NCBI GenBank assembly: GCA_034336665.1
Contig: CM067570.1
Coordinates: 14,801,502-14,865,501, forward strand
Origin: Luscinia megarhynchos
Lineage: Eukaryota; Chordata; Aves; Passeriformes; Turdidae
Direction: 5' to 3'
DNA: 64,000 nt
Shown here: piece by piece, positions 38,096 through 50,541 of the stretch
Layout: the number at the start of each line of letters is the position of its first letter
How positions within the stretch are numbered: position 1 is the first letter of the stretch
Translations under genes and position numbers: made by a program
Notes under the pieces: model-generated
Database searches by the model: none
What the model saw: only the letters and a program-made list of their open reading frames with translations
What the model was told of the DNA's origin: nothing

Positions 38096-39479
38096 GGAGA
38101 TGGAAAGCATGGGTTTAAGTCCCTGTTGCATATGATTTGATTTTTGTGTCCTTGCATCTCTAGCAGGTCCCCTTGCTCTGGAGGTGGTTGTCTTGGGAGA
38201 AGAACATGATCTCTCTTGCTGGGGAGGGCTGTTTCTGTCTTTGTTTTGCTTTGTTTGTTTGTTAAGAATACAGCATTATTTCATGCAGCAAGAGAAAAAG
38301 AAAAACAAAGTTCTTGAAATCTCAAGTGATGCCAGAACATATTTTCTACCCAGCTACTTGCCATAAATAAAACTGACATTTTATATCTTGGCCATTACAG
38401 CTAAATGACTGCCATGATTATTTTTTTTCTTCTTAATAAAATAGAAGTCATGTTAACACACACCCGCTACCAGAAAATTTGGTCTTGTTTCAGTTGGTGC
38501 AAAATGCAAATAGCGAAAATATCAGTTTAGAAAGACACATAAGAGACTTTTTTCCCTACCAAGCTTAATTTTCATTTGGGTGACTCGTCTGCAATCCAGA
38601 TGGTATCTATGAGGGGGGAATGGAGACAGACACCATTACTTTTTCTCTTTTTCTTCCAAGAATCACATTGCAAATAAATTTGGAAAGGGGACCACTTAGA
38701 GAAGACCTATTCCAGGAGATCCCAATTTTAATTCTGTCAAGGTGATTAGCACAGTTCTATTTCCATAGGGTTCTTTAAATTTTTCTAAGTCCTCAGCTGG
38801 ACATTAAGTGACTCACCAGCTCTTAGAATATTTTTTTTTCAGCTGAAATATTTCACTGTGCCCTTTGGTAATGGATTTTTATGGTGCAATTTTATTAAAA
38901 AGTTTGCATGAGAACTTTAAGATTAAGAAAAAAAAGGTTAAAAAGTTTATGTCTCCATCTCTAGCTGCCTAGTTCTGCACATCTGGGGAGTACCTGTGGA
39001 TGGGATCTTTTCCTTTCCTGGCACAGATCTGAGTTTGATCCAAAGCTTCCATTGCATTACACATTTTAACGCATTTCTCTGCATTCTCAGACAGTGATTT
39101 TTATGAGTAAATAACATTAACAATGAATAGCTCAAAATGTTAAGCTCTTGAACTCAGAATTGGGTTGCACAGTGAAGAGAGGAGCTCACTGTCTCAGGAT
39201 GAAAATAACAGGCTTGTATCTGACAGAACCAAGTTAAATTCCTGCCATGGACTTTTTCAGTCTTCATGATGCCTCTGGAGCTAAGACTGGGCTTTGCATA
39301 TATATACAAACACACTCAATGGTATGCTGCTTTTAGTAAGACCCTTTTATTTCCTCTGAGTCCTGGACTCTGTTCATGCAATGACTCATGAGCAAACAGC
39401 TTTGCAGAACTTATCCTTTGATTTGTAATGCTCCCTGCTGTGCCTCTGCAAAGTCTTTTATTTCTTTGCAAAGTTTGCA
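38096..39479. other. AT-rich unique non-coding sequence, no gene seen
   Basis: AT-rich with many short T and A runs. No gene, RNA or dated transposon is recognised. The parts at 38385-38700 and 38820-38940 look unique and homeodomain-motif rich, but nothing more specific can be said. Confidence 0.5.
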
Positions 39480-39700
39480 CAGAACACTTTCATAACTATA
39501 ATGTCCCAAAAGCTGAAATCAATGAGGACTGTATCCATTACACTAAGGATGCATTTGTCTTGCTATTTTCAGCTTTGAAAGTTGGAAGCTTTAAAGCATT
39601 TGCCATTGAAGGCAAGAATACACACTACTACTTAGGAGCCCAAATCCTGTTAGCTTTCAGTGGAGTTCAGGTACTAATGTCAGATTCCTAACCACTGCTT
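39480..39700. repeat. Ancient amniote interspersed-repeat remnant with palindromic core
   Basis: Strings such as aaagctgaaatcaatgaggact, attacactaaggatgcattt and ttaggagcccaaatcc...ggagttcaggtactaa resemble degenerate forms of old repeats common in turtles and crocodilians, in which ttaggcgcctaaatcccattga pairs with its reverse complement. At 39632-39677 the arms ttaggagcccaaatcc and ggagttcaggtactaa match at 11 of 16 positions as an inverted repeat. The 87-codon open frame across this block is therefore probably chance. Family assignment is from memory. Confidence 0.35.
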
Positions 39701-40027
39701 TTAGCAGCAGTCTGAGATGGTTGAGCCTCTTTTTTAAATCCAAGCTCTCCAGCTATCTTTGTGCTGCCTCCAGTAGAAGTCCTGGAGTTCAGAGCAAACT
39801 AAATGCCTTGAGATGGTGACACTTGCACTTCAGGTGGGACCCCAAGTCCCATCCAGCTTCACCACCTCAGAAATTCATTTACCTGAAAATTCTGAATTCA
39901 GGTCAGAAGCCAGACCTGGCTTGGCTTTTTAGCTCATGCCTCTGGCAAGCAAGGGAGGCTGACAAAACCCATTTTGGCCTCTGCAGACACAGGCAGGGCG
40001 AAGGGCTACGTCTCAGCTAACAACAGC

Positions 40028-40203
40028 AAAGAGCACTGGAAGAAGCTGCCCAGACAGGCTGTGGAGTCTCCTCTGGAAATGTTCAAAACCCACCTGGACA
40101 TGCTCCTATGTAATCTACTGTAGGTGAACCTGCTTTAGCAAGGGGCTTGGAGTAGATGAGCCCCAGAGGTCCCTTCCAACCCCACCCATCCTTTGATTCT
40201 GCT
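40028..40203 (+). mobile_element. CR1 LINE, 3' end
   Basis: This is the clearest repeat in the window. In order it shows ctgcccagacaggctgtgga, gtctcctctggaaatgttca, aaacccacctggacatgctc, taatctactgtaggtgaacc, gcaaggggcttggagtagat and ccagaggtcccttccaaccc, then a gattct terminus. This is the conserved CR1 3' region that ends in ATTCTATG-type repeats. Only about 175 bases of the 4-kb-class element are present, the usual 5' truncation. The ORF2 reverse transcriptase core is absent, so the copy is inactive. Upstream sequence to about 39990 may be a more diverged part of the same copy. Confidence 0.93.
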
Positions 40204-43200
40204 TGATAATGTGAACAGGTAGCCTGAGGTGCCTTCCATAATGTACACCCATCTTTCCTCCCAGCTCTCATTTCAGTGGCATTTTCATACCTAACTCCCC
40301 CAGCTGCCCTAGACAAACCTGGTAACTGCAAACAGCACTGGCAGCAACATATTTTCTGTCATCCTCCCCAACGATGTCTGAACAGTTCACAGATGCTGAG
40401 AGATGCAGGCTTTGCAATACTCCTGTGGAGAGCAGGCTTGTGTACCTGCTTTCATTGCTGGATGGAGAGATGGATGATGTGACTATTTAGCAGAGGTTGC
40501 CACAAAAATTTCCAGCTAAGTGAGGATGAACATAAATTGTTTTATATTTTCTTGGAAGACTCCTTCTCCTTCTTGCCTCAGAGTTGAAGGACTACTAAAA
40601 TATTAACTGGACAGTGAGAGCTAGATGGGAAATTTTGTCTCATTCATCTTTCATTCTGTCTTGCAGGACAGTTTATCGTGTTGGGGACTTCAAAGGACTG
40701 CACCAGATAAGCAGAGGAGAAACACAGATTAGCCGAGACATCAACAAGCATTGGATGAGGTCAATTAAAAGCCAAATTAAACAAATGGAGCTTTCAACTT
40801 TGATCCAGACAGGAAGAAGCAGTCAGTTGCAAGAGTTGGAGATGAAAAGGATTCCAAAGGGCTGATGCAGAACAGGAGCATGGGGGTGGGAAGTGTATGA
40901 CTAGCCAGGGGCAACATGGCAGAGTGGGGCAGAAGTACCTTCCATCTATTGTCTTCAGACAGGACCAAAGCTCAAACTCACCTGGAGCAATGGTACCTGG
41001 AGGAGCTGAAAGGGAAAAGCCCTGTCCAAGCGGGCAGAGAGGAAGATGGAGCAGAGCCCCAGAGGAGGGTCGGGGTGAGTGGGGTGAGGACAAGCTGTGC
41101 TGCAGCAGGCAGAGCAGTGGAGCAGCAGGAGAAGAGGCAGATTTTGTGCCAAGTGGATTCTGGGTCATGTAACCGGAGCCAAGCTGCTGAGTCACCCTGC
41201 AGAGCCTTCCAAAAGCCACTTTGCCCACCTCCTGCTGCCTCAGTCAAACCCTTCTGAAAACAGGGGTCAGGACAGCCAGGAACTGTGCTGTGAAAACAAG
41301 GTGCTGGCTGAATATGCCAGAGGTGACCATGAAAAGATCCGAGCCCACAGCAAGACCCTCTGAGACAGCAGCAGAGCACCCCCCACAATGCTGGGGTAAA
41401 AATACTGGCCTTGTGTCATAGAGGAGCTTTTTCAAGATTTTGCATTATTGCTTGCCCATCCAAATCACTCACTTGGAATACTTTCTGTTCTCCGAGCCTC
41501 CTTTTAAAGTCTGGACAACGAAAGCAAAAGCCATACTTGTAAGCAGTGGTAGATCAGAGTTTAAGCAGATTGTACCCTTCCCCTAGGCTGCCTCAATGAT
41601 ATTTTTCCTAACATCTCCTGGGTTTACTCCCCTGCCCATTTAAAAAACGTACCTTTATTCAAACCACTTTATCCAAACCACTTTCCAGAGTCATTGTTCT
41701 CCCAGTTTTAGTTTCTTTCAGTTCCCAAGTTTGCCTAATACTTGTATTTGTACTTTCTAAAAGGATATAATCTTAATGTTCTCAAAATTATTGTCTTTTG
41801 GCTTATGCTTCCATGTGGATCATCTGACTCCACTAAGAATCTTCAACCAGTGCAGTATACTTTCAAAGACATTATGTTCCTCAATTAACAATGGCAGATT
41901 ATAGAAGCTGGAGGCCAACTAATGCTCTCTTGAAAAGTGAAAAGCTACAGTGTGATCCCAGCAATTCTCTGTTGTGCTTGGCCAGAGGGTCCTGAGTTTG
42001 AAAATAGATATGTGATCACTTACTAAAATCTAGCAAGAAGAGAGGAGTTGATGAAGGGGCTACAGGACACAAACATGACAAGCAGTCGGACAGCAGAGAG
42101 AGGGCTGTTAATGGTAAGGAATGACAAGGGAAATACTGGGTACAAGTCCACAAGGAAACAGTTTTCACGACTTTTGTGTCCAGGGACATTACCCTGGTCT
42201 GGATCAGAACATGGTTTACATGAACAACCTTTTCCTTGCAAAGCAATCTAGTTCCAGTAAGACACACATCATTCCTTTTTCTCTCAATTTACTGGCATTG
42301 CAAAGACAAGATCTTGGAGCCCCCTCCAACAACTTCCCTTCAATATCTCAGTTTATCTTCCTTTCTTCCCAAGAATCCCAGGACAAGCCTGATGCCAAAC
42401 TCTTCCCTTGAGGCTGATTTCCATCACTCCCAGAGATATGTTCAAACACTCCTATAGCCTAGTAATTAATGCAAACTATCATGAGCTGACATGTACCTCT
42501 GTCTGTGTATCAGTATCCTCCATGCCTGCAGAAGATGGATGAATTTAAATAGCATCTTTGAAGACAGCTGAAGAAAGTTAACTAGGGATTGACTAACACA
42601 GGAAAACTATTTTTAGCACTCGACTGATATCTGGTTACCTTGTTACGGGAAGCTTATGCAATGCTAGTAAATTCTTAACTAAGGAGATAGATTGGACACC
42701 AAATTTATTCCACTCTGAGAATGCCTATAGGACTTCAAGAAGAAATACATTTTACAGAAAGAGATTTATTTGCCTTCTGGTGTTGGAGCTGCAAGGAATT
42801 TATTTTTTCCTTCAAGCTCCTCTGGAGCTATGCAGGCTACCAATAAAAAAATGGAAATTCGTGATGAAATACCTGCTTCCAGGAGCAACTTACTGAAATA
42901 AACTTTCAAATCTCACCATCCTCACCAGTATTTCATATGACCTAGTAGCACCAGAATTTTGGGGCATGCTTTTTTAAAAGACTGGAGTTTTAGCATACAC
43001 ATATGCAAAGTAAACTATTCTGGGAACCATCAGCATGGCCACAATGATCTGAACAGTCCTGTGCTGACCATCCCAGAAAATGAATAACTTTGCACAGATG
43101 GAAAACACTGGGCAAAGCAAGCTGCCATTAATCTTCTGCCTCTCCTCCCTGGAGAAGGAGGACGGAAGAGGAGGCACAATTCTAATTTTGTTTTTACCTT

Positions 43201-44157
43201 TGCAACTCCACTAAGATTGTCCCTGGATCCAAGTAAGGACAGAGTTTGGCCCATTGACTACTGAGCAGGACTAGAGGCTGATGCAACTGGACCCATGTGC
43301 AGAGGCAGCTGGCCAGTAACACAAACTGTCTTGGGAGCCAGGGCACGATGCTGTGAAATGATTGATCCAGCACAGCAAGATGTTTTCCTTATTTGCAAGC
43401 CCTAATATGAGAACAAGGCACACCAAGTATATATAGCTCTGGGGATCTGGATGGAGAACTCTTGTGTCCTCAGAAAAATTATAAATAAATAATTTGCTGG
43501 GCAAAGGGGGACAGCACTGCCCAGCTTGGAAGGAATCAATTTTTTTTTGAAGGATCATGGGAGGTCAAATGGCACCAAGCCACTTCTAAAATTGATTAGG
43601 AGGGCAAAGCATGTGCAGGTTTCCAAGCAATGAGTAAGCAGCATGACATCAAGGAAAGGTTTTGTCAGTGGGATGAAGAATTCCCACCAATGATGTGCCT
43701 TGGGGATGCAGAGCCAGACAAGTGCAAGAAGCTCCCTGGGGAGAGACTATTGAAGCATATCACATACCCTAGGCTATGCAGTTCAGAGTTCTCTAGAGAG
43801 ATAGGGCAGATTATTTCATAGGATCACAGACAATGGCATATCTAAGGTCTATCTGTTGCCATGTCCTGGTTCAGACAGTCAGCAGCACCAGGAGTGCCCC
43901 AGAACTGAGTAAAATGTTAGAATTTACCCTCATGGGATGATGAGGGTAGAAACCCAGATCCTAAGTTAGGTCTTTGTCTGCTCTTTAATAATCAGTGTTG
44001 GCCTGCATTAGGTATCTATGAGTCTAACATCCCTTTCAAGGTCATAATAATTTACTGTGAAAAAAACTTGTATTCAACAGAAAAATCAGAACGTGGCTAA
44101 ATGTTCTTGTAGCTACATCCCATGGCAAAGCTATTGAGCTTGCCTATGTGCTGTTAA
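40204..44157. other. Non-coding sequence, no gene seen
   Basis: Open frames reach 144 codons in the GC-richer patch 40.9-41.4 kb, where four or more frames are open together, so none is favoured. A possible acceptor (cattctgtcttgcag ending at 40666) opens a frame to 40865 without a family motif. At 41185-41194 the plus strand carries TGCTGAGTCA, an exact NF-E2/antioxidant-response core. A tandem-like pair, tcaaaccacttta then tccaaaccacttt, lies at about 41660-41687. Confidence 0.5.
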
Positions 44158-44172
44158 ATACACACACACACA
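44158..44172 (+). repeat. Short (CA)n microsatellite
   Basis: About seven CA units. Too short to be notable, but potentially length-variable. Confidence 0.7.
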
Positions 44173-47100
44173 TATTTACTCTCCGTGGTCTGAGTCCATG
44201 TTGCTATTTAATGTCACTGGAAGGAGTCTGTTCTCAGACTCTGATGCTCTTTGTGCATAAGAGTGGAGGCAGTATCAGCCCCATACCCTTCCATGGCAGC
44301 AACCTCTCTGCTGGAACAGACTCCCCTCCCAGGTTCTGGCCTCCAGCTGCAGGGATCAGCTCTGTTTTCCAAGGAAAGCAGCCCTGCCTGCAGCACCTCG
44401 CTAATTGTGCTCCCGTGTGGGCGTGTGGATGTAACTCAGGCTGCCAGTCAATGCCACCAGGCAGGAGGCACAGGGCTCGTGTAGTGATTATCTTATCTGC
44501 TGGAGCTGATGGGTGCTGTTCTTACAAGTGCAGTGCCTAATCCTCTTTTCTCTCTCCTAAGCACTAGGCCTCCAGGTAGCCCCAGGCAAGCCCAATCCCT
44601 GTATTAATTATTGGTTGGATTTTCTTAAAGCTGGTCTTCTTTTCTTTTCTTTCTATTTTTGTTTTGTTGTTTTTGGTTTTTTTTTACCGATTCAGTCACT
44701 CCTAAGCGAAATTCCATCCGTCACCCTTCCCTCATAACAGGTTCACATCTGTTTCTGTAGTCTTTCAGTGTCATAACAAGCTCTGATTTTGCAACAGTAG
44801 GCAGATTTGGGGGTCTGAGGGCATTTTTGGAGGGGGGTGGTTTGGCAGATTAAATCGAACAAACTGAATAAACCTTTGTGAGGGCGTCAGGCTAAAAGTC
44901 AAACTCACATAGAGCAAAGCTCAGCTTCTCACCTCCAATCTTGCATTTCACCTGCATTTACAAGTGCATGCTGGGGCTTTAAATAGCCAAATGAACAAGC
45001 AAGAAATACCAGGTGTGCATCTGGCCCAGAAAACACCTCTCCAGTTCCCCTCTCCTGTCCTACTCCCAGCAGCTTCAAAAATGAGAGATGTGAAGTGCTG
45101 GGGGAGGTTCACAAGCCTGTTAAAGGAGGTACCATGCTACTCTCCATGGTAGCACAGCACAGGTGCAAGTGAGAAAGCCACAGGCACGTGCATTTCTCAT
45201 TTTCCAAATGTAAATCATATCTTTGCCATAACCCCAAACTTATGGCAACTCCACCAAATGAATGCCTTTTGCTGTGCTTGCCTCTCTGCCTGCACCATCA
45301 GCATAAAGGAATCCACAGCTTTACACCTTCTCCTGTGTGCTTTTTATCACTTTCCAACCAGCCTCAGAGAGGGCACACCACTGTGCTCACTACAGCAGGG
45401 CCATTTGTTCCAGATTTGGAATGGATTCTTGCCCAGTTTTCCCTCACCTGCAGATCAGGCAACTAGGGCCACCTTGGCTGTTGCCAGCTGGAGCTGGATT
45501 TCCAAGGCTAACCTTCACCTGAAAACTTTGATCAAATCACATTCTTTCCTCTGCTTCAAAGGTAAAGAAGCTGGAAATTGCTGAGGCTCTCGAAAACACC
45601 TTCAATTTGGAGAGGCAACCCCACTTCTTCTCATCTACTTCATGCCTGAGACTGACTGGAGCAGAGGAAGTCCTGCTGAGCAGGGGCAGGCCTCGTTCCC
45701 TCCTGACATTTAACACTGCAAAAAGACCTCACTGAATTTGTACAGCCTCCTTCTTCTACTGCTGAAACAGCCTCAACTTTTTCTCCCCCTCCACTGGCTA
45801 CCCTCACTGAGTCACTGGCCCCTCACACGTCTGCAGGGAGGCAAAGGTTAAGTATCACATGAATCTATCCTCCATCTCCAGAGAACTCCTTAGTGCTATA
45901 GTGGAGAGGGACAGGGAGAGGAAATGTCCAAATGTTTACAGCTTTTTACTGCACAAAATCCAGAATATGTTCTTAGTCATCCCCCAAGACAGGCTGTTAG
46001 GGAGCACCACCATTGCTGATGTCAGAAAATCTGCTTGAGACAGGGCTTCAAGAAAGTCCCAACACAGATAAGAGCAACACAGGTGTGCACTTCCTTTAAC
46101 AAAACAGAACTCAAGTTATCTGCCTTACCAGAGCTTCATGTCCTTGAGTTTGCCAATTCCATGGTTCAAAACCTCTTCTGCTCTAGTCAACACTTCTCAG
46201 TTCCACTAGGATTGTGCTGGTTCTTGAGATGTCAGACCTCAGCATGAGCCCATGTGTGCATGTGCTTCAGGTTTTAGAGAGCAGTGCTGACACATGTTCT
46301 CAGAATATCCTGGCATTGTGCTGAAGCAATGCTAAAGGAAAAAAAATCATCCTCCTCCTCATTTTTGCAGCAGAGATGTTGGGTCCCATGCTGTCTATTC
46401 TTAATCTGCAGCACCATCTTTTGAGGACATGCTGTACTCCCAAGCAAATACACTGAGCTCTCCCCAGAGGATTCCCAAGGGCCCTTGCTGGCCGTAGTCA
46501 AAGCTGGCTGAAAAAAAAATGTGACAGAAGCTGTTTTCCATTGGAAAGGGACATTTCAAGGCAAAATGTTTCTTGGGAACATGTGACGCTGAGTAAATTT
46601 GTGACTGAAAAATGTCAGGCTGCTACAGCAGCAAGAAAAACTTACTTTGTTCCAAGTTTTTCAATTTGTTCACTCACAGCTTGTTTTTGTCCAGCTTACA
46701 TTTGTATTTGGGCAGAAGGTACCATGTGTATTGATACTTTCTATTCCATATTTACATTGTTACATTTAATATTTTTTGAATAATGTTTTGGCATTGATTA
46801 AATGTGTCATTTTTGGTGTTTTCAGATGGAAATTTTAATTGCGGGGGGGAATAGAGAAATGTTGTCCTTTCTCATCCATTCTTCCCCCCTGTTAATGGCA
46901 TCATGGTCCATACAAAAACAGTTTCACTGTCTGGACGTGTTACAGCTAATGGCAAAGAATTTCTTTTTGTCACACTTGAGCTCTGAAGGAATTTGCAAGG
47001 AAGGCAGTGAGTGTCTGTGTGCAGTGTGGGCTTCCCTTGACTTCATCCTGGACTCCAATCAAGGCTGAGAGAAGACACAGCAATATGGGCAATGATGTGC

Positions 47101-49454
47101 TAGCAACCTGTGGTGATGACAGGGCTGTGCTCTTAGTGACTGTTCTATCCATACAGTGCTCTGGGGTGAAATATTCCCACCCCACACATAATGGGGAAAC
47201 TGAACCATGGGGAGTGGACGTGATCCTTCTGTAGCTACTCTTCAATATCTTCACTTTTTCCTTTCAGAGCTTTATGAAATGAAAGAGATCTGTTCCAGGG
47301 GAGTAATTTCTCATTCCCATTTAGGTAGGCACTGAGTACTGGCTCAGCAAAGCAGCTCTGAGCCACCTGCAAGTGAGGCATGTGGAATGGGGAACCTGCT
47401 GAGCTGCAGGAGATGGGCAAGGCCACTGGAGCCACAGCCTGGCATGGTGGAAGTCATGGATGCCATGGGGAAGATAATAATGGCAGCATCTTCCAAAGGC
47501 TAGCCATGTCTAGGGAGGAATATAAGCAAGGAAGAAAGTTTCCACTTTCCCTTTATTTTTATTTCAACCCCTTTTATCTGTCTTGTTTTATAGCTTTACA
47601 TTGGAAGACAGCCCATTTCCTGGTACGTACAGCAGCTTGACTGAGCATAGCTTGGCAACAGTGCCTGTTGCTTTAGGGAAGAACAGAGCATATTCTCATT
47701 GTGCATGTTTTCCCTTGGAAACATTTCATCCTGTCTATATAATTCTATATATGGCTTCCAGCCATGCCACTACAAGCTGCAAAAACACCAGCTCTTATAC
47801 ACTAACAATGTCAGGCCTATTTAATGGCTGGATTCAGGGCATCAAGAAATTACCTGTGATTCTGTAGATTGTCTTCCTTGGGCAGATTTGGGAGTTTTTG
47901 CCCAGCATAGAGACTGGAGCTATTTTGCCTTTTTGGAGGAAATTCTCAAAATCCTCATTTCTCCCATGCTCATTGCATGCCTTTCTTTGATGCTTTTCAC
48001 AATGGTAAGAAAATTAATTTTGGTGTCTCAACTAAATTTCAGCATTGGTAATTTTTGTGGTTCTCCCTGTTCTATAGAGTTTCTTTCATCCATCTCAAAC
48101 AGATCATGTGGAATGCCTGGGTCCCATTCCCACAATGGGGCTACATGCTTCTTGTGTTGAACAAGGTATGCCTGCACTGAAGGACCAAATCCAGTCCCAT
48201 TCTTCTGCTAACAAGCTAAACAGAAGTAAAAGGGGAGGATTATCCCTCAGAAAGTGGGATGAGATTCTTTGGAGTGCTATCTTAGTAAAATGAAAAAAAA
48301 ATTACCTGTCCAGTTCAGGCCTTGTTTCATGTCTGCCCTAAATTCATGTCTGTTTTGGTGTTAATAACCATGTCAATGTCAAAACAGGAAGCAGAAAGTT
48401 TGCAAGCTTTCTTAGTGTTGAAGTCATAGCAGCTCTCTCATCCATGTAAGCATTGTTCAGAACAGCTGCACTATTCTAAGAAGTGCTGTTTCTCTGAACA
48501 CTTTTTGGCCCACACCATCTGCAGCCACTTACAGAGCTGAGACCTTTAATTTCTGTTCTTTACTGCCTGACACTGAGTGCCCTCAGCTCCCAGCATTAGT
48601 AATGGGAGCTCCACACTGCTCCAGAGGTGATCTCTGTAGGAGCTGTCATAGGGAACAATGACTGTGTTAGGAGGAGGTTTGCTCCCAAAATGGGGAGGTT
48701 CAGCTCCACATCTGCCCCTCACATTGCAACCCTTGCTTGACTCATGCCAACCTCAAGTGTCTGAGACCTCCTCCCTCTGGCTTCTTTTCTGCTGAGTGCT
48801 TCAGTTCTGAGGTTAGTCTAATTTTTCAGTGTTTCTCAGCCCCTTGGCTGATCTGTCTCCTCAAACAGCTTGTGCAGCAAAAGCAAGAGGAAGGCACCCC
48901 TCAAACGTTTCCTTGATGTGTTCACTGCTGTGTCTCTGGCAGCTCTGTGGATGCCATGCTGTCCTTCAGGATGTGTCATTTAGCTGGAGAGCACCCTGGC
49001 AAGGAGAGACAATGAAAAATAGCAATAGCAGCAATGGTAGCAATAGATGGGGCTAGCAACCTTTCTCTGGGTAAAGATGAGATCTGCTGCTCTTCTCAGC
49101 TGTTTGGGGGTCATTACTCAGTTACATATCTGGTGATGTTTGTACGTGCCAGATTCCTCTGGTTCTCCTCATGGTTTTGCTTTAGAGTTACAGCAAATGC
49201 TCACCAGAGGTTCTGCACACTCTGTCAAAAAATGTGACACCCCAAAGTTTGAAACTTATTCATTTCACAGAGCTGCATGCATCTCTACTGCATGATTTCT
49301 TGTCATTCAGCTTCATGCTGTCTGCAGCCACCAGGAGTCTCAACTTGAAATCCTGCTTACTCCTGAGCATCACTGGTTGTTATCTCAGGGGTGACTCATT
49401 TTCTGCCTAGATTGGTTACCAGAGGGTGTGAAATCTTTCTGTAGTGGAGTCATG
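44173..49454. other. Non-coding sequence, no gene seen
   Basis: No coding exon, RNA gene or transposon is recognised. It includes a T-rich tract (44636-44685) followed by unique sequence with intact CpGs (44685-44900: accgattcag, aagcgaaattccatccgtca, taaatcgaac) that could be conserved. Open frames reach 130 codons at 44148-44540, with overlapping rivals. Confidence 0.5.
44636..44685 (+). repeat. T-rich low-complexity tract
   Basis: Runs of T with scattered C and G (tttcttttctttctattttt followed by T/G runs). Low complexity. Confidence 0.7.
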
Positions 49455-49515
49455 GACTACAAAGCCAAGAAGGACCATTTTGATGAACCTCAAATAACCT
49501 CTGAGCTGTTCATGT
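49455..49515 (-). mobile_element. Possible old CR1-type LINE tail fragment
   Basis: The string tacaaagccaagaaggacca followed by ttttgatgaacctcaaataacctc resembles the reverse complement of an old amniote CR1 tail of the form 'tttaaggccagaagggaccattatgatcatctagtctgacctcc'. It is short and diverged, so both identity and borders are uncertain. Confidence 0.35.
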
Positions 49516-50393
49516 ATTAAGCTGCAAACATTAGCTGGTGACTGTAAGGGTTTTGCATACAGGAATGGATACTTGCATTTTCAGTGCAAGTTTGCACTTG
49601 ACTGCCTTTCCTCACTAACACTTTCCAAGTTTTCATAAGATGGATTCTAACCATCCTTCTGTGGCACAACAGTTATGAAGTAGAAATCCTTTTCCCAAAT
49701 GGCCATCAAAGAGAGCAGGCAATAAATACTAAAACTGTCATGTACTTTGAATGGCTCTAACTCTCAAGAGGGACAGGTTAAGCTGTGTTTGCATGGCACA
49801 AACAAGTGAAGCACAGGGCTGCTTTTACCAAGGCCCCAGATGTGACATCCACACACCATCAGGCACCACAGGAAAGCTGCCTTTTCATAAACTGCCCTGC
49901 TAGCACAAAGTCAATTCCAAAACCGTAAGCCCAGATTTTCAGTAAAGAAGACACATCTAAATTAGTCCAGGGACGCCTGAGACATCATGTTGCCACTCTT
50001 GCAGTCCTTAGTGTGTCCAGCCTCAAGGGCAAGGTGGTTTTCTTCTGTCCAAGATGAGCTACCTGAACACCTGAGGCCACCACATCAAGCCAGCTTCTCT
50101 GAATAGCACAGTCTGTCCATGGCTTGCTGCTCCCTGTCAAACCCAGCCCCTTGAGAGAATAAATGCCTGTAAGAAGACTGAATGTGCCTTGAACTAAGTG
50201 TAATCAATTCCCACACATCTGGATGCCATACTGCGTGGCTGAAAATGTTTCTTTTGACCATGATTCATCCCCCTTCATTTTTTCACTCTGTAAGCTTCTG
50301 TGAGTGACTCAAATCTGACACCCATGAAAAGCCTTTATTTCTTTATAATTCTGGTCAGACCACTAATTAATTGCTGTTTTTCTTCTTTAATAC
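49516..50393. other. Non-coding sequence, no gene seen
   Basis: Unique sequence with no open frame of note and no recognised repeat. The last 60 bases lead into a TAAT-rich block (ctaattaattgctg at about 50373) that overlaps the candidate minus-strand exon. Confidence 0.5.
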
Positions 50394-50489
50394 CTGACCA
50401 ATTAGCATAAGTAAATAACATGGGTAGAACACGATGGCATGCAGGGCTAATAAAACTGCTGCAGTGGTTTTAATTGCCAGTTTAAAACC
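50394..50489 (-). other. Candidate 32-codon exon encoding a membrane helix (weak)
   Basis: On the minus strand a long C/T-rich stretch (about 50540-50492), ending TTTTTCACAG, forms a textbook splice acceptor just before 50489. The 96 bases that follow stay open in phase 0 and end at CAG|GTATTA, a usable donor, at 50394. The peptide (start GFKLAIKTTAAVLLALHAIV, end LLMLIGQ) is a single hydrophobic helix after a basic start. The same DNA on the plus strand is dense in homeodomain-type TAATTA/CCAATTAG cores, so a conserved regulatory element is an equally good reading. No family is recognised. Confidence 0.17.
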
Positions 50490-50541
50490 CTGTGAAAAAG
50501 GAGAAGTGCAAAAGGAGAAAAAGAAGAAGGAAATAGGCTGA

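Noticed and set aside
39428..39691. 87-codon plus-strand frame resembling a small protein
   Set aside because: It lies over an ancient palindromic repeat remnant, which explains the open frame better.
43630..43860. Open frame followed by tcataggatcacagacaatgg, which recalls the CR1 end pattern
   Set aside because: The resemblance to a CR1 tail stops after about 20 bases, and the frame has no family motif.
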